Shown: positions 34,045-42,192 of the stretch, piece after piece
How the letters are laid out: the number at the start of each line of letters is the position of its first letter
Numbering within the stretch: position 1 is the first letter of the stretch
Assembly (NCBI GenBank): GCA_934149155.1
Contig: CAKPDZ010000005.1
Span: 1 to 42,192 of the forward strand
Origin: an uncultured Clostridia bacterium
GTDB taxonomy: Bacteria; Bacillota; Clostridia; TANB77; CAG-508
Length of the DNA stretch: 42,192 nt
Direction: 5' to 3'
Made by a program: the position numbers and the translations under genes
Notes under the pieces: generated by a model
What the model was told of the DNA's origin: nothing
Databases searched by the model: none
The model's input: the letters and a program-made list of their open reading frames with translations, nothing else

Positions 34045-34446
34045 ATGGCTAAGTCAAATAAAATCGTATATATGGGTACAGGTAGAAGAAAAAGTTCAAT
34101 AGCTAGAGTAAGATTAGTTGAAGGAACAGGAAAAATAACAATAAACGGAAAAGATATCGAAGAATTTTTCGATTTAGAAACTTTAAAAGTTATTGTTAGA
34201 CAACCATTAACAGTTACAAATACATTAGCTAAATATGATGTAATTTGTACAGTTAAAGGTGGTGGAGTTTCTGGTCAAGCCGGAGCTATCAGACATGGTA
34301 TAGCTAGAGCTTTAAATGAAGCTAACTCTGAATACAGACCAGCTTTAAAGACAAACGGATTCTTAACAAGAGATCCTCGTATGAAAGAAAGAAAAAAATA
34401 CGGTCTTAAAAAAGCAAGAAAAGCACCTCAATTCTCAAAGAGATAA
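34045..34446 (+). CDS. rpsI: 30S ribosomal protein S9
   Basis: A 133-residue S9. It has GTGRRKSSIARVRLVEGTG at the start, GGGVSGQAGAIRHGIARAL in the middle and the conserved extended tail ending KAPQFSKR, whose terminal Arg contacts P-site tRNA. AAGGAGG precedes the ATG, and a terminator follows 14 bases after the stop. Confidence 0.97.
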   Translation: MAKSNKIVYMGTGRRKSSIARVRLVEGTGKITINGKDIEEFFDLETLKVIVRQPLTVTNTLAKYDVICTVKGGGVSGQAGAIRHGIARALNEANSEYRPALKTNGFLTRDPRMKERKKYGLKKARKAPQFSKR

Positions 34447-34460
34447 GGTTATATATTACA

Positions 34461-34490
34461 AAACTCGAGAAATTCGTTCTCGAGTTTTTA
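34461..34490 (+). terminator. Rho-independent terminator of rplM-rpsI
   Basis: AAACTCGAGAA, loop ATTCG, TTCTCGAGTTTTT. Confidence 0.9.
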
Positions 34491-34534
34491 TTTTTTTATT
34501 TTGTTTACCTCTCTCTCCTGTATTTGTCATGCAA

Positions 34535-34566
34535 AAAGAGAAACGAATTAAATTTCGTTTCTCTTT
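34535..34566 (-). terminator. Terminator of the queA-tgt operon
   Basis: AAAGAGAAACGAA pairs with TTCGTTTCTCTTT on either side of the stop codon of the last gene, with A and T tracts outside. The stop codon itself lies in the loop. Confidence 0.8.
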
Positions 34567-35621
34567 ATTTCTTGCTTATATTCTTTAAATAATTCTTGAT
34601 TTTCTTTAGTATAACCTTTCAAACAATCTGTTGGTACTTTCTCACATATTTTATTAAATATTTCTAAAAATTCATCTGTTGTACCACCCTTAATTTTTAC
34701 ACAATTTATATTTGTTTTTCCATCTTTTAAATGTACTATTATACTTGACGATGTTGTTACAACTCCATAATATTTTACATTATGAATATGTAACCATTTA
34801 ACATCTGAAAATTTGAATGTTATAAATCCACCATTACTTTTAAAATCTACTAAAAAGTCTTTTGTTATTATTACCTTGTCTTTATAATGTTTTTCTTCTA
34901 CATTATCATCTAATTGTTCTGCTAAAATATTTTCATAATCATTTTGTTTTAAATATTTTTTTATTCTATTTTTTATTATAAAAACACATATATTATATAT
35001 TCCTAAAATTATAAATCCAATTATTGCAACTACAATAATAGTATCTTCCAATGTTGTATCAACCGGAGATTTTCTCACATTTAATAAAGCACTTCCAAAA
35101 TATCTTTCAAAATCAGATAATTCTATTTTATTTTCTTCCTCTATTCCTTCATTGTAATAATCTACTAACATTTGTTTTAATTCATCAGATACTTTTTCTG
35201 TCATTCCATATATTTTTACAGTTTCTGGTTGAACAGCATTTTCATCAGTTGAATATGTATATTCTCTTATTGATTTTAATTCATCCATAGTTTCAAAATC
35301 TAAATCAACAACATACCAATAACCATTATTAAATGCAATACAATATCTGTCATTATTAGAATCAGACATATTATTAGTATCTCCATATATTGCAACTTCA
35401 TCTGTTATTCCTTGTACTTCTAAATAAGCATATTGATTTTCTTCAATTCCTAGAGCTCCCTCTTCTGCAAAATCCATAGCCTCTGGTAATTTTTCTTCTT
35501 GCTTATCATATATCACAAATGCAGCTATTACTATAACTACCATACATATTATATAACCAATTAATATACATTTAGGCATTTTTTTACCTTTTTTTACAAT
35601 TTGCTCTCCTTTTATTTCCAT
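34548..35621 (-). CDS. Membrane protein of unknown function with two membrane segments
   Basis: A 357-residue protein. The first membrane segment is at about 19-40 (CILIGYIICMVVIVIAAFVI), an outside domain of about 160 residues follows, then a second segment at about 193-215 (TIIVVAIIGFIILGIYNICVF) and a cytoplasmic C-terminal domain (about 220-357) with a beta-rich part around FITFKFSDVKWLHIHNVKYY that resembles a PH-like fold by pattern only. I do not recognise the family with confidence. It is the last gene of a five-gene co-directional run (queA, tgt, two membrane proteins, this). AGGAGA precedes the ATG. Confidence 0.7.
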   Translation of the reverse strand: MEIKGEQIVKKGKKMPKCILIGYIICMVVIVIAAFVIYDKQEEKLPEAMDFAEEGALGIEENQYAYLEVQGITDEVAIYGDTNNMSDSNNDRYCIAFNNGYWYVVDLDFETMDELKSIREYTYSTDENAVQPETVKIYGMTEKVSDELKQMLVDYYNEGIEEENKIELSDFERYFGSALLNVRKSPVDTTLEDTIIVVAIIGFIILGIYNICVFIIKNRIKKYLKQNDYENILAEQLDDNVEEKHYKDKVIITKDFLVDFKSNGGFITFKFSDVKWLHIHNVKYYGVVTTSSSIIVHLKDGKTNINCVKIKGGTTDEFLEIFNKICEKVPTDCLKGYTKENQELFKEYKQEIKRNEI

Positions 35622-35637
35622 GTATTATCTCCTATTC

Positions 35638-35898
35638 TTAATATAACTTTTTATATAAAAATATTGCTATTGCTAATCCTATTATACTTGCAATATTTAT
35701 TTGAATTGAAAATGCAAAGGTTAAACTTAATACATTCATATCTAAAACAAATGGTTCCTGAATTCCAAATGTTTGCCCATATGATAACCAACTAAGCCAA
35801 TCAACTTGTGCTGCAACCTGTCCTAATAAACCTCCTATAACTAATCCTGCAAATATAAATAAAATTACTATCCATGTGTTTTTATCTCTTGTAGCCAT
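35638..35898 (-). CDS. Small two-segment membrane protein (DUF4321-like)
   Basis: An 86-residue protein with membrane segments at about 9-28 (IVILFIFAGLVIGGLLGQVA) and 60-83, joined by an aromatic loop (WLSWLSYGQTFGIQEPF). The pattern, including GGLLG and the following GIxxPF, resembles the DUF4321 family of Clostridia, known only as conserved small membrane proteins. It lies in the queA-tgt operon with short gaps on both sides. Confidence 0.65.
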   Translation of the reverse strand: MATRDKNTWIVILFIFAGLVIGGLLGQVAAQVDWLSWLSYGQTFGIQEPFVLDMNVLSLTFAFSIQINIASIIGLAIAIFLYKKLY

Positions 35899-35923
35899 TT
35901 CTTATTCCTCCATTTTCTATTTT

Positions 35924-37255
35924 TTATCTTCCTGTACTTGCTAACCATTCTTCTACACTCATTACTTTTTCATTGTTGTTATATGACATATAAAACTTAT
36001 TTTCACCTGTTTCTGTATTATTTTTCATGTATACATTTTCTAATACATAACTAGGCACTAACTCTTCTCCACTTGTCGTCATTAAATTATAATGTTTATC
36101 TTTTTCAACTATTATAATCTTATAACTTGGAATAACTACTGCTGGATAAGAATTACTTACTTGTGTTATATTTGTAGCACTACATCCTATATTCGAAAAC
36201 TCAAAATCTCTAATTTTTTCACCTTTTATATTAAATATTGCCCATAAATTTTCACTGTTTTTTACAGGTATTATCTCATCTAATAAGACATATGAATTTT
36301 CTATTCCACTATTAGAATATTTACTCATATCCACTCCTATTTGTTTATATTCTGGTTCCATTATAACTTTTCCTGTAGTATCCACAACTCCATATAAATT
36401 ATTTTGTTTTACTAAATATAATCCATTTTGATTGTCCATTATTTTTATATCATCATATGTAACTCTTACTTTTACAGAAGCATCACTTCCTAGAACACCA
36501 TATTTCCCATTACTTTTTACTAAAAAATCTGATGTAGCTGGTAAATATCTTATTTCTTCATATTTATTTTCTAAAACTGATTCTCCTGTTTCTGCATTTA
36601 TTACTCCATATTGCTTATTTTTTATTATTATAATCATATCTTCAAATATTGCTTTTTTATCTGCATATTCTTCTGATAATTCTACTGTTTCTCCATCTAT
36701 TTTTTGTCTTGCTGCATAATATTGATTTAAATAATCCATTGTATATATATTTATTCTATTTTTTTCTAAATCAACTTGAAATAGTGTATTAAATGCTTTT
36801 TCTATTCCATTTGGAGTTGTATATAACTCTCCATCTTTTTCTAATACCTTTTCATCAAGTGTTATGTATTCATAATCAGAATCTCCTCTTGTCTCTACTA
36901 ACCTATCTGAATCTTTTGTAAACATTGCTATTTCATTATCATTTTTTACATAACACTTTGATGAATCTTCTGATTTAACATTATAGTCTCCTCTATAATC
37001 TTCATAATTAAGATATTTTGCAATTGCTCGTATTGGAATATATACTTTATTTGTACCATCATCTGGAATATATAATAATTTTTCTATATTATTATTTTTC
37101 TGTCCATCTAATGTTATTTTCATTACTGAACCTTCTAAATATATTATTACTCCTATTATCGTTATAATCATAAGTATTAATATCGCTAAACAAATTCCTA
37201 TAATCATAGGTAATTTTGATTTTTTCTTATTTTCAACTTCTTCATATAATTCCAT
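35924..37255 (-). CDS. WG-repeat surface protein with N-terminal anchor
   Basis: A 443-residue protein. A membrane segment (about 17-40) is followed by a domain resembling the copper amine oxidase-like stalk domain of Firmicutes (YIPDDGTNKVYIPIRAIAKY, TTPNGIEKAFN; about 45-185), then at least four WG repeats (about 205-360) of the type KNKQYGVINAETGESVLENK and NLYGVVDTTGKVIMEPEY. WG repeats are beta structures of unclear role, usually extracellular. It is in the tgt operon, 11 bases after tgt. Function unknown; envelope location is likely. Confidence 0.75.
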   Translation of the reverse strand: MELYEEVENKKKSKLPMIIGICLAILILMIITIIGVIIYLEGSVMKITLDGQKNNNIEKLLYIPDDGTNKVYIPIRAIAKYLNYEDYRGDYNVKSEDSSKCYVKNDNEIAMFTKDSDRLVETRGDSDYEYITLDEKVLEKDGELYTTPNGIEKAFNTLFQVDLEKNRINIYTMDYLNQYYAARQKIDGETVELSEEYADKKAIFEDMIIIIKNKQYGVINAETGESVLENKYEEIRYLPATSDFLVKSNGKYGVLGSDASVKVRVTYDDIKIMDNQNGLYLVKQNNLYGVVDTTGKVIMEPEYKQIGVDMSKYSNSGIENSYVLLDEIIPVKNSENLWAIFNIKGEKIRDFEFSNIGCSATNITQVSNSYPAVVIPSYKIIIVEKDKHYNLMTTSGEELVPSYVLENVYMKNNTETGENKFYMSYNNNEKVMSVEEWLASTGR

Positions 37256-37266
37256 GAATTTTCCTC

Positions 37267-38394
37267 CTATTTTTCATAACCGTATTTTTTATAAAAATCT
37301 TCCTTAAATGTTCCTAAATTATCATTTTCTATTTCTATTCTAACTCTTTCCATTAGTTTAGTCAAGAATCTTAAATTATGTATTGAAAGTAATCTTACTC
37401 CTAATATTTCATTTGCTTTTATCAAGTGTCTTATATATGCTCTTGTGTAATTTTTGCATGTATAACAATCACATTCTGAATCTAATGGTCCCCAATCTCT
37501 TTCATATGTTGCATTTCTTACTACAACTTTTCCATGTGATGTCATAGCAGTTCCATTTCTCGCAATTCTTGTTGGTAACACACAATCACACATGTCAATT
37601 CCTGCCATTGCTGCTTCTATAAGATAATCTGGCGTTCCTACTCCCATCAAATATCTTGGCTTATCCTTTGGCATAAGTGGTGTTGTATATCTTAATATAT
37701 CCAAAAACTCCTCTTTAGGCTCTCCTACACTTATTCCACCTATTGCATATCCTGGTAAGTCTAATTCAATCAAATCTTTTGCTGATTTTTCTCTTAAATC
37801 TTTGAAAAATCCTCCTTGTATTATTCCAAATAAAGCTTGATCTTCTGGTCTAGAATGTGCCTCTAAACATCTTTTAGCCCATCTTGTTGTTCTTTCCATT
37901 GAATTTTTAGTATATTCATATGTTGATGGATATGGGCAACATTCGTCAAATGCCATCATTATATCTGCTCCTAGTGCATTTTCAATTTCCATTACTTTTT
38001 CAGGTGTAAACATATGCTTACTTCCATCTAAGTGTGACTTAAATTCAACACCTTCTTCTGTAATTTTTCTTAAATCTCCTAAACTAAATACTTGGAATCC
38101 ACCACTATCTGTTAATATAGGTCTATCCCAATTCATAAATTTATGAAGTCCTCCTGCTTCTTTTACAATGTCATGTCCTGGTCTTAAATATAAATGATAT
38201 GTATTTGATAATATTATTTGTGCTTTTACTTCTTCTTTTAATTCTTCTGGTGTCATGGATTTTACTGTTGCCTGTGTTCCTACTGGCATAAATATAGGAG
38301 TTTGAATATCTCCATGTGGTGTATGTATAACCCCTCTTCTTGCTCCTGTTTGCTTACATTCATGTAATAATTCGTATGTTACTGCTGGTTTCAT
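37267..38394 (-). CDS. tgt: tRNA-guanine transglycosylase
   Basis: A 375-residue bacterial Tgt. Visible parts are FMPVGTQATVKSMTPEEL, SNTYHLYLRPG, the general-base Asp in ILTDSGGFQVFSL, FGIIQGG, MCDCVLPTRIARNG with the nucleophilic Asp, and the zinc site CDCYTCKNYTRAY followed by IHN. It exchanges guanine-34 of GUN-anticodon tRNAs for preQ1. The gene lies 21 bases downstream of queA, which acts next in the same pathway. Confidence 0.97.
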   Translation of the reverse strand: MKPAVTYELLHECKQTGARRGVIHTPHGDIQTPIFMPVGTQATVKSMTPEELKEEVKAQIILSNTYHLYLRPGHDIVKEAGGLHKFMNWDRPILTDSGGFQVFSLGDLRKITEEGVEFKSHLDGSKHMFTPEKVMEIENALGADIMMAFDECCPYPSTYEYTKNSMERTTRWAKRCLEAHSRPEDQALFGIIQGGFFKDLREKSAKDLIELDLPGYAIGGISVGEPKEEFLDILRYTTPLMPKDKPRYLMGVGTPDYLIEAAMAGIDMCDCVLPTRIARNGTAMTSHGKVVVRNATYERDWGPLDSECDCYTCKNYTRAYIRHLIKANEILGVRLLSIHNLRFLTKLMERVRIEIENDNLGTFKEDFYKKYGYEK

Positions 38395-38415
38395 ATTTTA
38401 TTCCTCTCTATTATT

Positions 38416-39441
38416 CTATTTTATAAACATTGCATCTCCGAAGCTAAAAAATTTATATTCTTTTTTTACTGCTTCATTATAAGCTTTTAATATATATTCT
38501 CTTCCTGCTAAAGCTGATACTAACATTAATAATGTTGATTCTGGTAAATGAAAATTAGTTATTAATCCATCTAAACATTTAAATTTATATCCTGGATATA
38601 TAAAGATTTTTGTATCACCTTCTGTAGCTTCTACTAATCCTGTTGTTTCGTTTGCAATTGTTTCTAAAACTCTGCAAGATGTTGTTCCTACTGCAATTAC
38701 TCGTTTTCCTTGTTTTTTTGTTTCATTTATTTTGTCAACATCTTCTTGTTTTATATAAAAGTGTTCTGAATGCATATCATGTTCTTCTATATTTTCCTCT
38801 TTTACTGGTCTAAATGTTCCAATTCCAACATGTAGTGTTACATTTGCTATTTTTACACCTTTTTCTTCTATCTTCTTTAATAATTCATCAGTAAAATGTA
38901 ATCCTGCTGTTGGTGCAGCTGCTGAACCTTCATATTTTGCATATACTGTTTGATATCTATCATTTTCTTTTAATGCCTCGTGTATATATGGTGGTAATGG
39001 CATTAACCCAATTTTATCTAGTATTTCATTAAATATTCCTTGATATTTAAACTGTACTTTTCTTGTTCCTCCTGGCATTGTATCTAATACTTCTGCTTCT
39101 AATATTCCTTCTCCAAATATTACTTTAGCTCCTGCATGTAGTTTATTTCCAGGTCTTACAATACATTCCCATATGTCTCCTTCTATTCTATTTAATAATA
39201 AAAATTCTACATGTGCTCCTGTTTCTTTTCTTCCATAAAGTCTAGCTGGTAATACTTTTGTATTATTTCTTACTAAACAATCCCCTGGTTCTAAATAATC
39301 TACTATGTCTTTAAATACTTTGTGTTCTATTGTTTGTTTTTCTCTGTCTAATACCATTAATCTTGATTCATCTCTTTTTTCTATCGGTACTTGCGCTATT
39401 AATTTTTCTGGTAGTTCATAATTAAATTCTGTTAATTTCAC
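38416..39441 (-). CDS. queA: S-adenosylmethionine:tRNA ribosyltransferase-isomerase
   Basis: A 341-residue QueA. Blocks include YELPEKLIAQVPIEKRDESRL, DCLVRNNTKVLPARLYGRK, GSAAAPTAGLHFTDELL, VTLHVGIGTFRPVKEENI, VGTTSCRVLE and ITNFHLPESTLLMLVSAL. It transfers the ribose of SAM to preQ1-tRNA to give epoxyqueuosine. The start codon is GTG, after AAAGGAAA. It is first gene of the operon with tgt. Confidence 0.97.
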   Translation of the reverse strand: MKLTEFNYELPEKLIAQVPIEKRDESRLMVLDREKQTIEHKVFKDIVDYLEPGDCLVRNNTKVLPARLYGRKETGAHVEFLLLNRIEGDIWECIVRPGNKLHAGAKVIFGEGILEAEVLDTMPGGTRKVQFKYQGIFNEILDKIGLMPLPPYIHEALKENDRYQTVYAKYEGSAAAPTAGLHFTDELLKKIEEKGVKIANVTLHVGIGTFRPVKEENIEEHDMHSEHFYIKQEDVDKINETKKQGKRVIAVGTTSCRVLETIANETTGLVEATEGDTKIFIYPGYKFKCLDGLITNFHLPESTLLMLVSALAGREYILKAYNEAVKKEYKFFSFGDAMFIK

Positions 39442-39484
39442 CTTTATCGCATTTCCTTTCTATATCTCATTTTTTCACTCTTAT

Positions 39485-39513
39485 ATTGTACTATTTTTTT
39501 ATCTTTTTTTCAA
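39485..39513 (-). promoter_or_regulatory. Promoter of the queA-tgt operon
   Basis: TTGAAA (39508-39513), a 17-base spacer and TACAAT (39485-39490), 44 bases upstream of the queA start. No preQ1 riboswitch is apparent in this short leader. Confidence 0.65.
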
Positions 39514-39522
39514 GTTTTATGT

Positions 39523-39581
39523 AAAAAAATAATATCTAATTCATCTTATTATTTGTAACATGATAAGAATTAAATATTATT
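39523..39581 (-). terminator. Large terminator after the Trp-heptad gene
   Basis: Minus strand: AATAATAT.TTAATTC.TTAT pairs with ATAAGATGAATTAG.ATATTATT, with small bulges, followed by TTTTT. It separates the gene at 39607 from the queA promoter. Confidence 0.7.
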
Positions 39582-39606
39582 TATATTTTAGGTGTACTTT
39601 TATTTT

Positions 39607-40071
39607 TTAATTACATTTTAGAAATTTCTTCATTTTATCTGCATTAGGATCTCCTAATTTTTTGGATACGGAAATATCATATCTTATAAATGTATCCATA
39701 ATTTCCTGATGGTCACTTTTTCTATTGATTTCATTTTGAATCCACATTTTCTTATTTTCTGCCCATCTTTCATTATTTTCTTTCCAAAGTTGCTTGTTTT
39801 CTTCCCATTTTTCATTGTTTTCTTTCCAAAGTTGCTTATTTTCTTCCCAGCGTTTGTCATTCTCATCCCAACGTCTGTTGTTCTCTTCCCAGCGTTTGTC
39901 ATTCTCATCCCAACGTCTTTGATTTTCTAGCCAGTGTTCATTTTCTATTTCTCTACTCTTTTTAATTTCTGTTCTTAATTCATTAAGTGTTGCATTTGTT
40001 TGCACTTGAAATGTATTCAATGTTTGCCCTAGTTGCAATATTTGTCCTAATATTTCATTATTATCTACCAT
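39607..40071 (-). CDS. Coiled-coil protein with tryptophan every seventh residue
   Basis: A 154-residue hydrophilic protein. After an N-terminal helix (about 1-42, ILGQILQLGQTLNTF) come ten heptads with Trp at 47, 54, 61, 68, 75, 82, 89, 96, 103 and 110, of the form xxWxENx (KRWEENN, QLWKENN). The C-terminus (DIMDTF-like helix, then KKLGDPNADKMKKFLK) is not repetitive. There is no signal or membrane segment. I do not recognise a family. Exact seven-residue spacing predicts a helix with a tryptophan stripe, hence a coiled coil or stacked oligomer. AAGGAGGAG precedes the ATG. The gene has a consensus promoter and its own terminator. Confidence 0.7.
   Translation of the reverse strand: MVDNNEILGQILQLGQTLNTFQVQTNATLNELRTEIKKSREIENEHWLENQRRWDENDKRWEENNRRWDENDKRWEENKQLWKENNEKWEENKQLWKENNERWAENKKMWIQNEINRKSDHQEIMDTFIRYDISVSKKLGDPNADKMKKFLKCN
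39723..39950 (-). repeat. 21/42-bp minisatellite coding the Trp heptads
   Basis: A 21-base unit (one heptad) occurs about ten times, and alternate units are more alike, giving a 42-base higher-order period: the CATTCTCATCCCAACGTCT segment (plus strand) repeats with 42-base spacing, as does TTTCTTTCCAAAGTTGCTT. Recent expansion by slippage or unequal crossing over is likely. Confidence 0.85.
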
Positions 40072-40183
40072 ATATTCTCCTCCTTAAAATTTATTGATTT
40101 AATCTAAAAAGATTCAATTTTTTCATGTATGAATTAAATTCTCTACTGAAATAAATAAAATTTAGTACACCTTGAATATGTGC

Positions 40184-40221
40184 AAAAAAATAGAAGCACA
40201 TACATAAAATATGCTTCTATT
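40184..40221 (-). terminator. Rho-independent terminator of ileS
   Basis: Minus strand: AATAGAAGCA (40212-40221), loop, TGCTTCTATT and TTTTTTG. It lies 34 bases past the ileS stop. Its upstream arm overlaps the -10 box and start site of the next gene's promoter. Confidence 0.9.
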
Positions 40222-40247
40222 ATACATTCTCATCTTGCTAATGTCAA
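40219..40247 (-). promoter_or_regulatory. Perfect-consensus sigma-A promoter
   Basis: TTGACA (40242-40247), exactly 17 bases, TATAAT (40219-40224). Transcription should start at about 40212, the inner end of the terminator's first arm. It drives the Trp-heptad gene through a leader of about 140 bases. Confidence 0.85.
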
Positions 40248-40254
40248 GAAAATT

Positions 40255-42192
40255 TTATCGACAAACTTCGACATCAAGCATTAGTTTTTCTCCATTTATA
40301 CTAACTTCTGTATATGTTTCTCTTGTCTCATTAAATACTATATTTTCAGTTAAAGTTTCTTTCTTAATATCATTTTCAAATTTCTTTATAAGCTCTTCTA
40401 GCATTTCATTTTCAGATACATATAAGTTTATCTTATCTAATACTTCAAATCCTTTATCTTTTCTCATATTTTGAACTTTTGATAAAATTTCTCTTACATA
40501 TCCTTCTTCTTTTAGTTCAGGAGTTATAGTTGTATCTAATACTACACCAATTTCTCCTTCACCAGCAAATGCAAATCCTTCTTTTCCTTGCATTGTAACA
40601 AGTAAATTTTCTGATGTTAATTCTATTTGTGTTCCATCAATTTCTATATATTCTACTCCACCATTTTTTACTTTATTTGCTAAATCCATTTGATTTAATT
40701 TTGAAATTTCTTCTCTTATTTTTGGTATTAATTTTCCATATTCTTTTCCTAATACTGGTAAATTTGGTTTTATTTCAAAATGAACATATTCATTCATGTT
40801 TGCACCTAAATCTACTTCTTTTACATTTAATTCTTCTTTTACTATATTTCCATAGTATTCAGGTAAAGTATCTACAGATATTAACATTTTTGAAAGTGGT
40901 TGTCTATTCTTAATATTTGCTGAATTTCTTGCACTTCTTCCTAATTTTACTAATGAATAAGCTAAATCCATTTCATTTTCAAGTTTTTTATCTATAGCTT
41001 TTTCATCAACTTCTGGCCATAAGCATAAATGAACACTTTCAGGTGCTTTTTCATCTAATCCTACAACTAAGTTTTGATAAATTTCATCTGTCATAAATGG
41101 TACAAATGGTGCTGATATTTTTATTAAGTTTACTAATACTTTATATAATGTTGTATATGCTCCTATCTTATCATCTGTTAATTCTTCTCCCCAGAATCTT
41201 TCTCTGTTTGTACGAACATACCAGTTTGAAAGTTCATCTGTAAAGTCTTCTATTTGTAGAGCTGCACTTGTTATATCATATTTGTCTAATTTTTCTGCAA
41301 CTTCTTTTATTAAAGTATTTAATTTTGATAATATCCATTTATCCATTATATTTTCTGATTTGAAATCAGCATATTTATTTGGATTGAATTGGTCTATTTC
41401 TGCATATAAAACATAGAATGAATATACATTCCATAATGTACTTAAAAATCCTCTTTGTGTTTCTTGTACATTATTTAATCCTAATCTTGTTGGTAACCAT
41501 GGTGCTGAACATGTATAGAAATGCCATCTTGTTGCATCTGCTCCAACTTGGTCTAATAATACCATTGGATCTACACCATTTCCTTTAGATTTTGACATTT
41601 TTTGTCCTTTTTCGTCTAAAACATGTCCTAATACTATACAGTTTTCATAAGGTGTTTTATCAAATAAACATGTTGATACTGCAAGTAATGTATAGAACCA
41701 TCCTCTTGTTTGGTCAATTGCTTCTGAAATAAATTGTGCAGGGAAGTGTTTTTCAAATTCTTCTTTATTTTCAAATGGATAATGTAATTGTGCAAATGGC
41801 ATTGATCCAGAATCAAACCAACAATCTATTACTTCTTTAAATCTTGTCATTGTTTTTCCACATTCTGGGCATTTTAAATGTACATTATCTATATATGGTT
41901 TATGTAATTCTATTTCATCTGGACAATCTATTGCTTTTTCTTTTAATTCTGCTATTGAACCTATACATTCTTCATGACCACATTCACATTTCCAAACTGG
42001 TAATGGTGTTCCCCAATATCTGTCTCTTGAAATTCCCCAATCTATTACATTTTCAAGGAATTTTCCAAATCTTCCTGTTCTAATTGTATCTGGATACCAA
42101 TTTATTTTGTTGTTATTTGCAACTAATTCATCTCTTAATTTTGTCATTGCAACAAACCAACTTTCTTTTGGATAATATAAAAGTGGTGTGTC
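40255..42192 (-). CDS. ileS: Isoleucyl-tRNA synthetase, C-terminal part (5' end outside window)
   Basis: 645 residues are present, reading through the window edge from DTPLLYYPKESWFVAM. The rest of the class Ia catalytic core (TRGWFYTLLAVST, KMSKS in GQKMSKSKGNGVD), the anticodon-binding helical domain (WILSKLNTLIKEVAEKL, RFWGEELTDDK) and a C-terminal domain are complete. The HIGH motif and most of the editing domain lie outside. The KMSKSKGN sequence and the CECGHEECIGS insert suggest the eukaryote-like type 2 IleRS, which is generally mupirocin-resistant; that is a family-level inference. No T-box can be checked because the leader is outside. Confidence 0.95.
   Translation of the reverse strand, partial: DTPLLYYPKESWFVAMTKLRDELVANNNKINWYPDTIRTGRFGKFLENVIDWGISRDRYWGTPLPVWKCECGHEECIGSIAELKEKAIDCPDEIELHKPYIDNVHLKCPECGKTMTRFKEVIDCWFDSGSMPFAQLHYPFENKEEFEKHFPAQFISEAIDQTRGWFYTLLAVSTCLFDKTPYENCIVLGHVLDEKGQKMSKSKGNGVDPMVLLDQVGADATRWHFYTCSAPWLPTRLGLNNVQETQRGFLSTLWNVYSFYVLYAEIDQFNPNKYADFKSENIMDKWILSKLNTLIKEVAEKLDKYDITSAALQIEDFTDELSNWYVRTNRERFWGEELTDDKIGAYTTLYKVLVNLIKISAPFVPFMTDEIYQNLVVGLDEKAPESVHLCLWPEVDEKAIDKKLENEMDLAYSLVKLGRSARNSANIKNRQPLSKMLISVDTLPEYYGNIVKEELNVKEVDLGANMNEYVHFEIKPNLPVLGKEYGKLIPKIREEISKLNQMDLANKVKNGGVEYIEIDGTQIELTSENLLVTMQGKEGFAFAGEGEIGVVLDTTITPELKEEGYVREILSKVQNMRKDKGFEVLDKINLYVSENEMLEELIKKFENDIKKETLTENIVFNETRETYTEVSINGEKLMLDVEVCR

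Noticed and set aside
39442..39530. preQ1 riboswitch ahead of queA
   Set aside because: The leader between the promoter and the GTG start is about 40 bases and contains no recognisable preQ1 aptamer sequence.

Overview
The window looks like chromosomal DNA of a low-GC, spore-forming, Gram-positive anaerobe of the class Clostridia, probably an uncultured gut lineage. The reasons are very AT-rich coding and intergenic sequence, consensus sigma-A promoters, strong AGGAGG-type ribosome binding sites, many Rho-independent terminators, sporulation and germination genes (sleB, spoVM), a ferredoxin-type thioredoxin reductase subunit, a sortase locus and a YtgP/SpoVB-type lipid flippase. I see no rRNA, tRNA, CRISPR array, prophage or transposase gene. 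Most of it is ordinary core genome.

Layout. Positions 1-4300 carry a truncated secreted or membrane protein, a short ferredoxin-thioredoxin reductase subunit plus thioredoxin, a low-complexity membrane protein, the spore cortex hydrolase SleB, RNase HI and the tRNA-modifying TmcAL. Positions 4300-13700 are a three-gene surface operon: a membrane protein with an LPxT-like tail, a sortase, and a 2570-residue protein with DUF11 domains, twelve Cna_B repeats and a C-terminal VWA domain. Positions 13700-25600 hold glycogen phosphorylase and a glycogen debranching enzyme, separated by a class A penicillin-binding protein and holA, followed by yvcK, murB and an nfeD/SPFH pair. Positions 26600-31600 hold a small Cys-rich protein, a CDF metal exporter, a small membrane protein, clpC preceded by a coupled 51-codon gene, then two micro-genes, one of them spoVM (24 residues), and the HU gene. 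Positions 31700-42192 hold a flippase, rplM-rpsI with a likely leader RNA, a five-gene operon ending in uncharacterised membrane proteins and starting with queA-tgt, a protein with tryptophan exactly every seven residues, and the 3' part of ileS.

Functional threads. Envelope and peptidoglycan functions dominate (PBP, MurB, YtgP, YvcK, SleB, sortase and adhesin). Glycogen breakdown is represented by two enzymes. tRNA modification or charging is represented by TmcAL, Tgt, QueA and IleRS.

The most unusual content lies between genes. Four long, nearly palindromic elements (811-967, 2246-2445, 16541-16682, 20323-20509) fall into two families that share a core box. In one family the terminal arms differ completely between copies, yet each copy's own arms still pair. 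Other notable signals are the unannotated SpoVM micro-gene with its membrane-peptide partner, a consensus promoter nested in a terminator stem at 40184-40247, and the surface protein whose domain order mirrors the usual C-terminally anchored adhesins.
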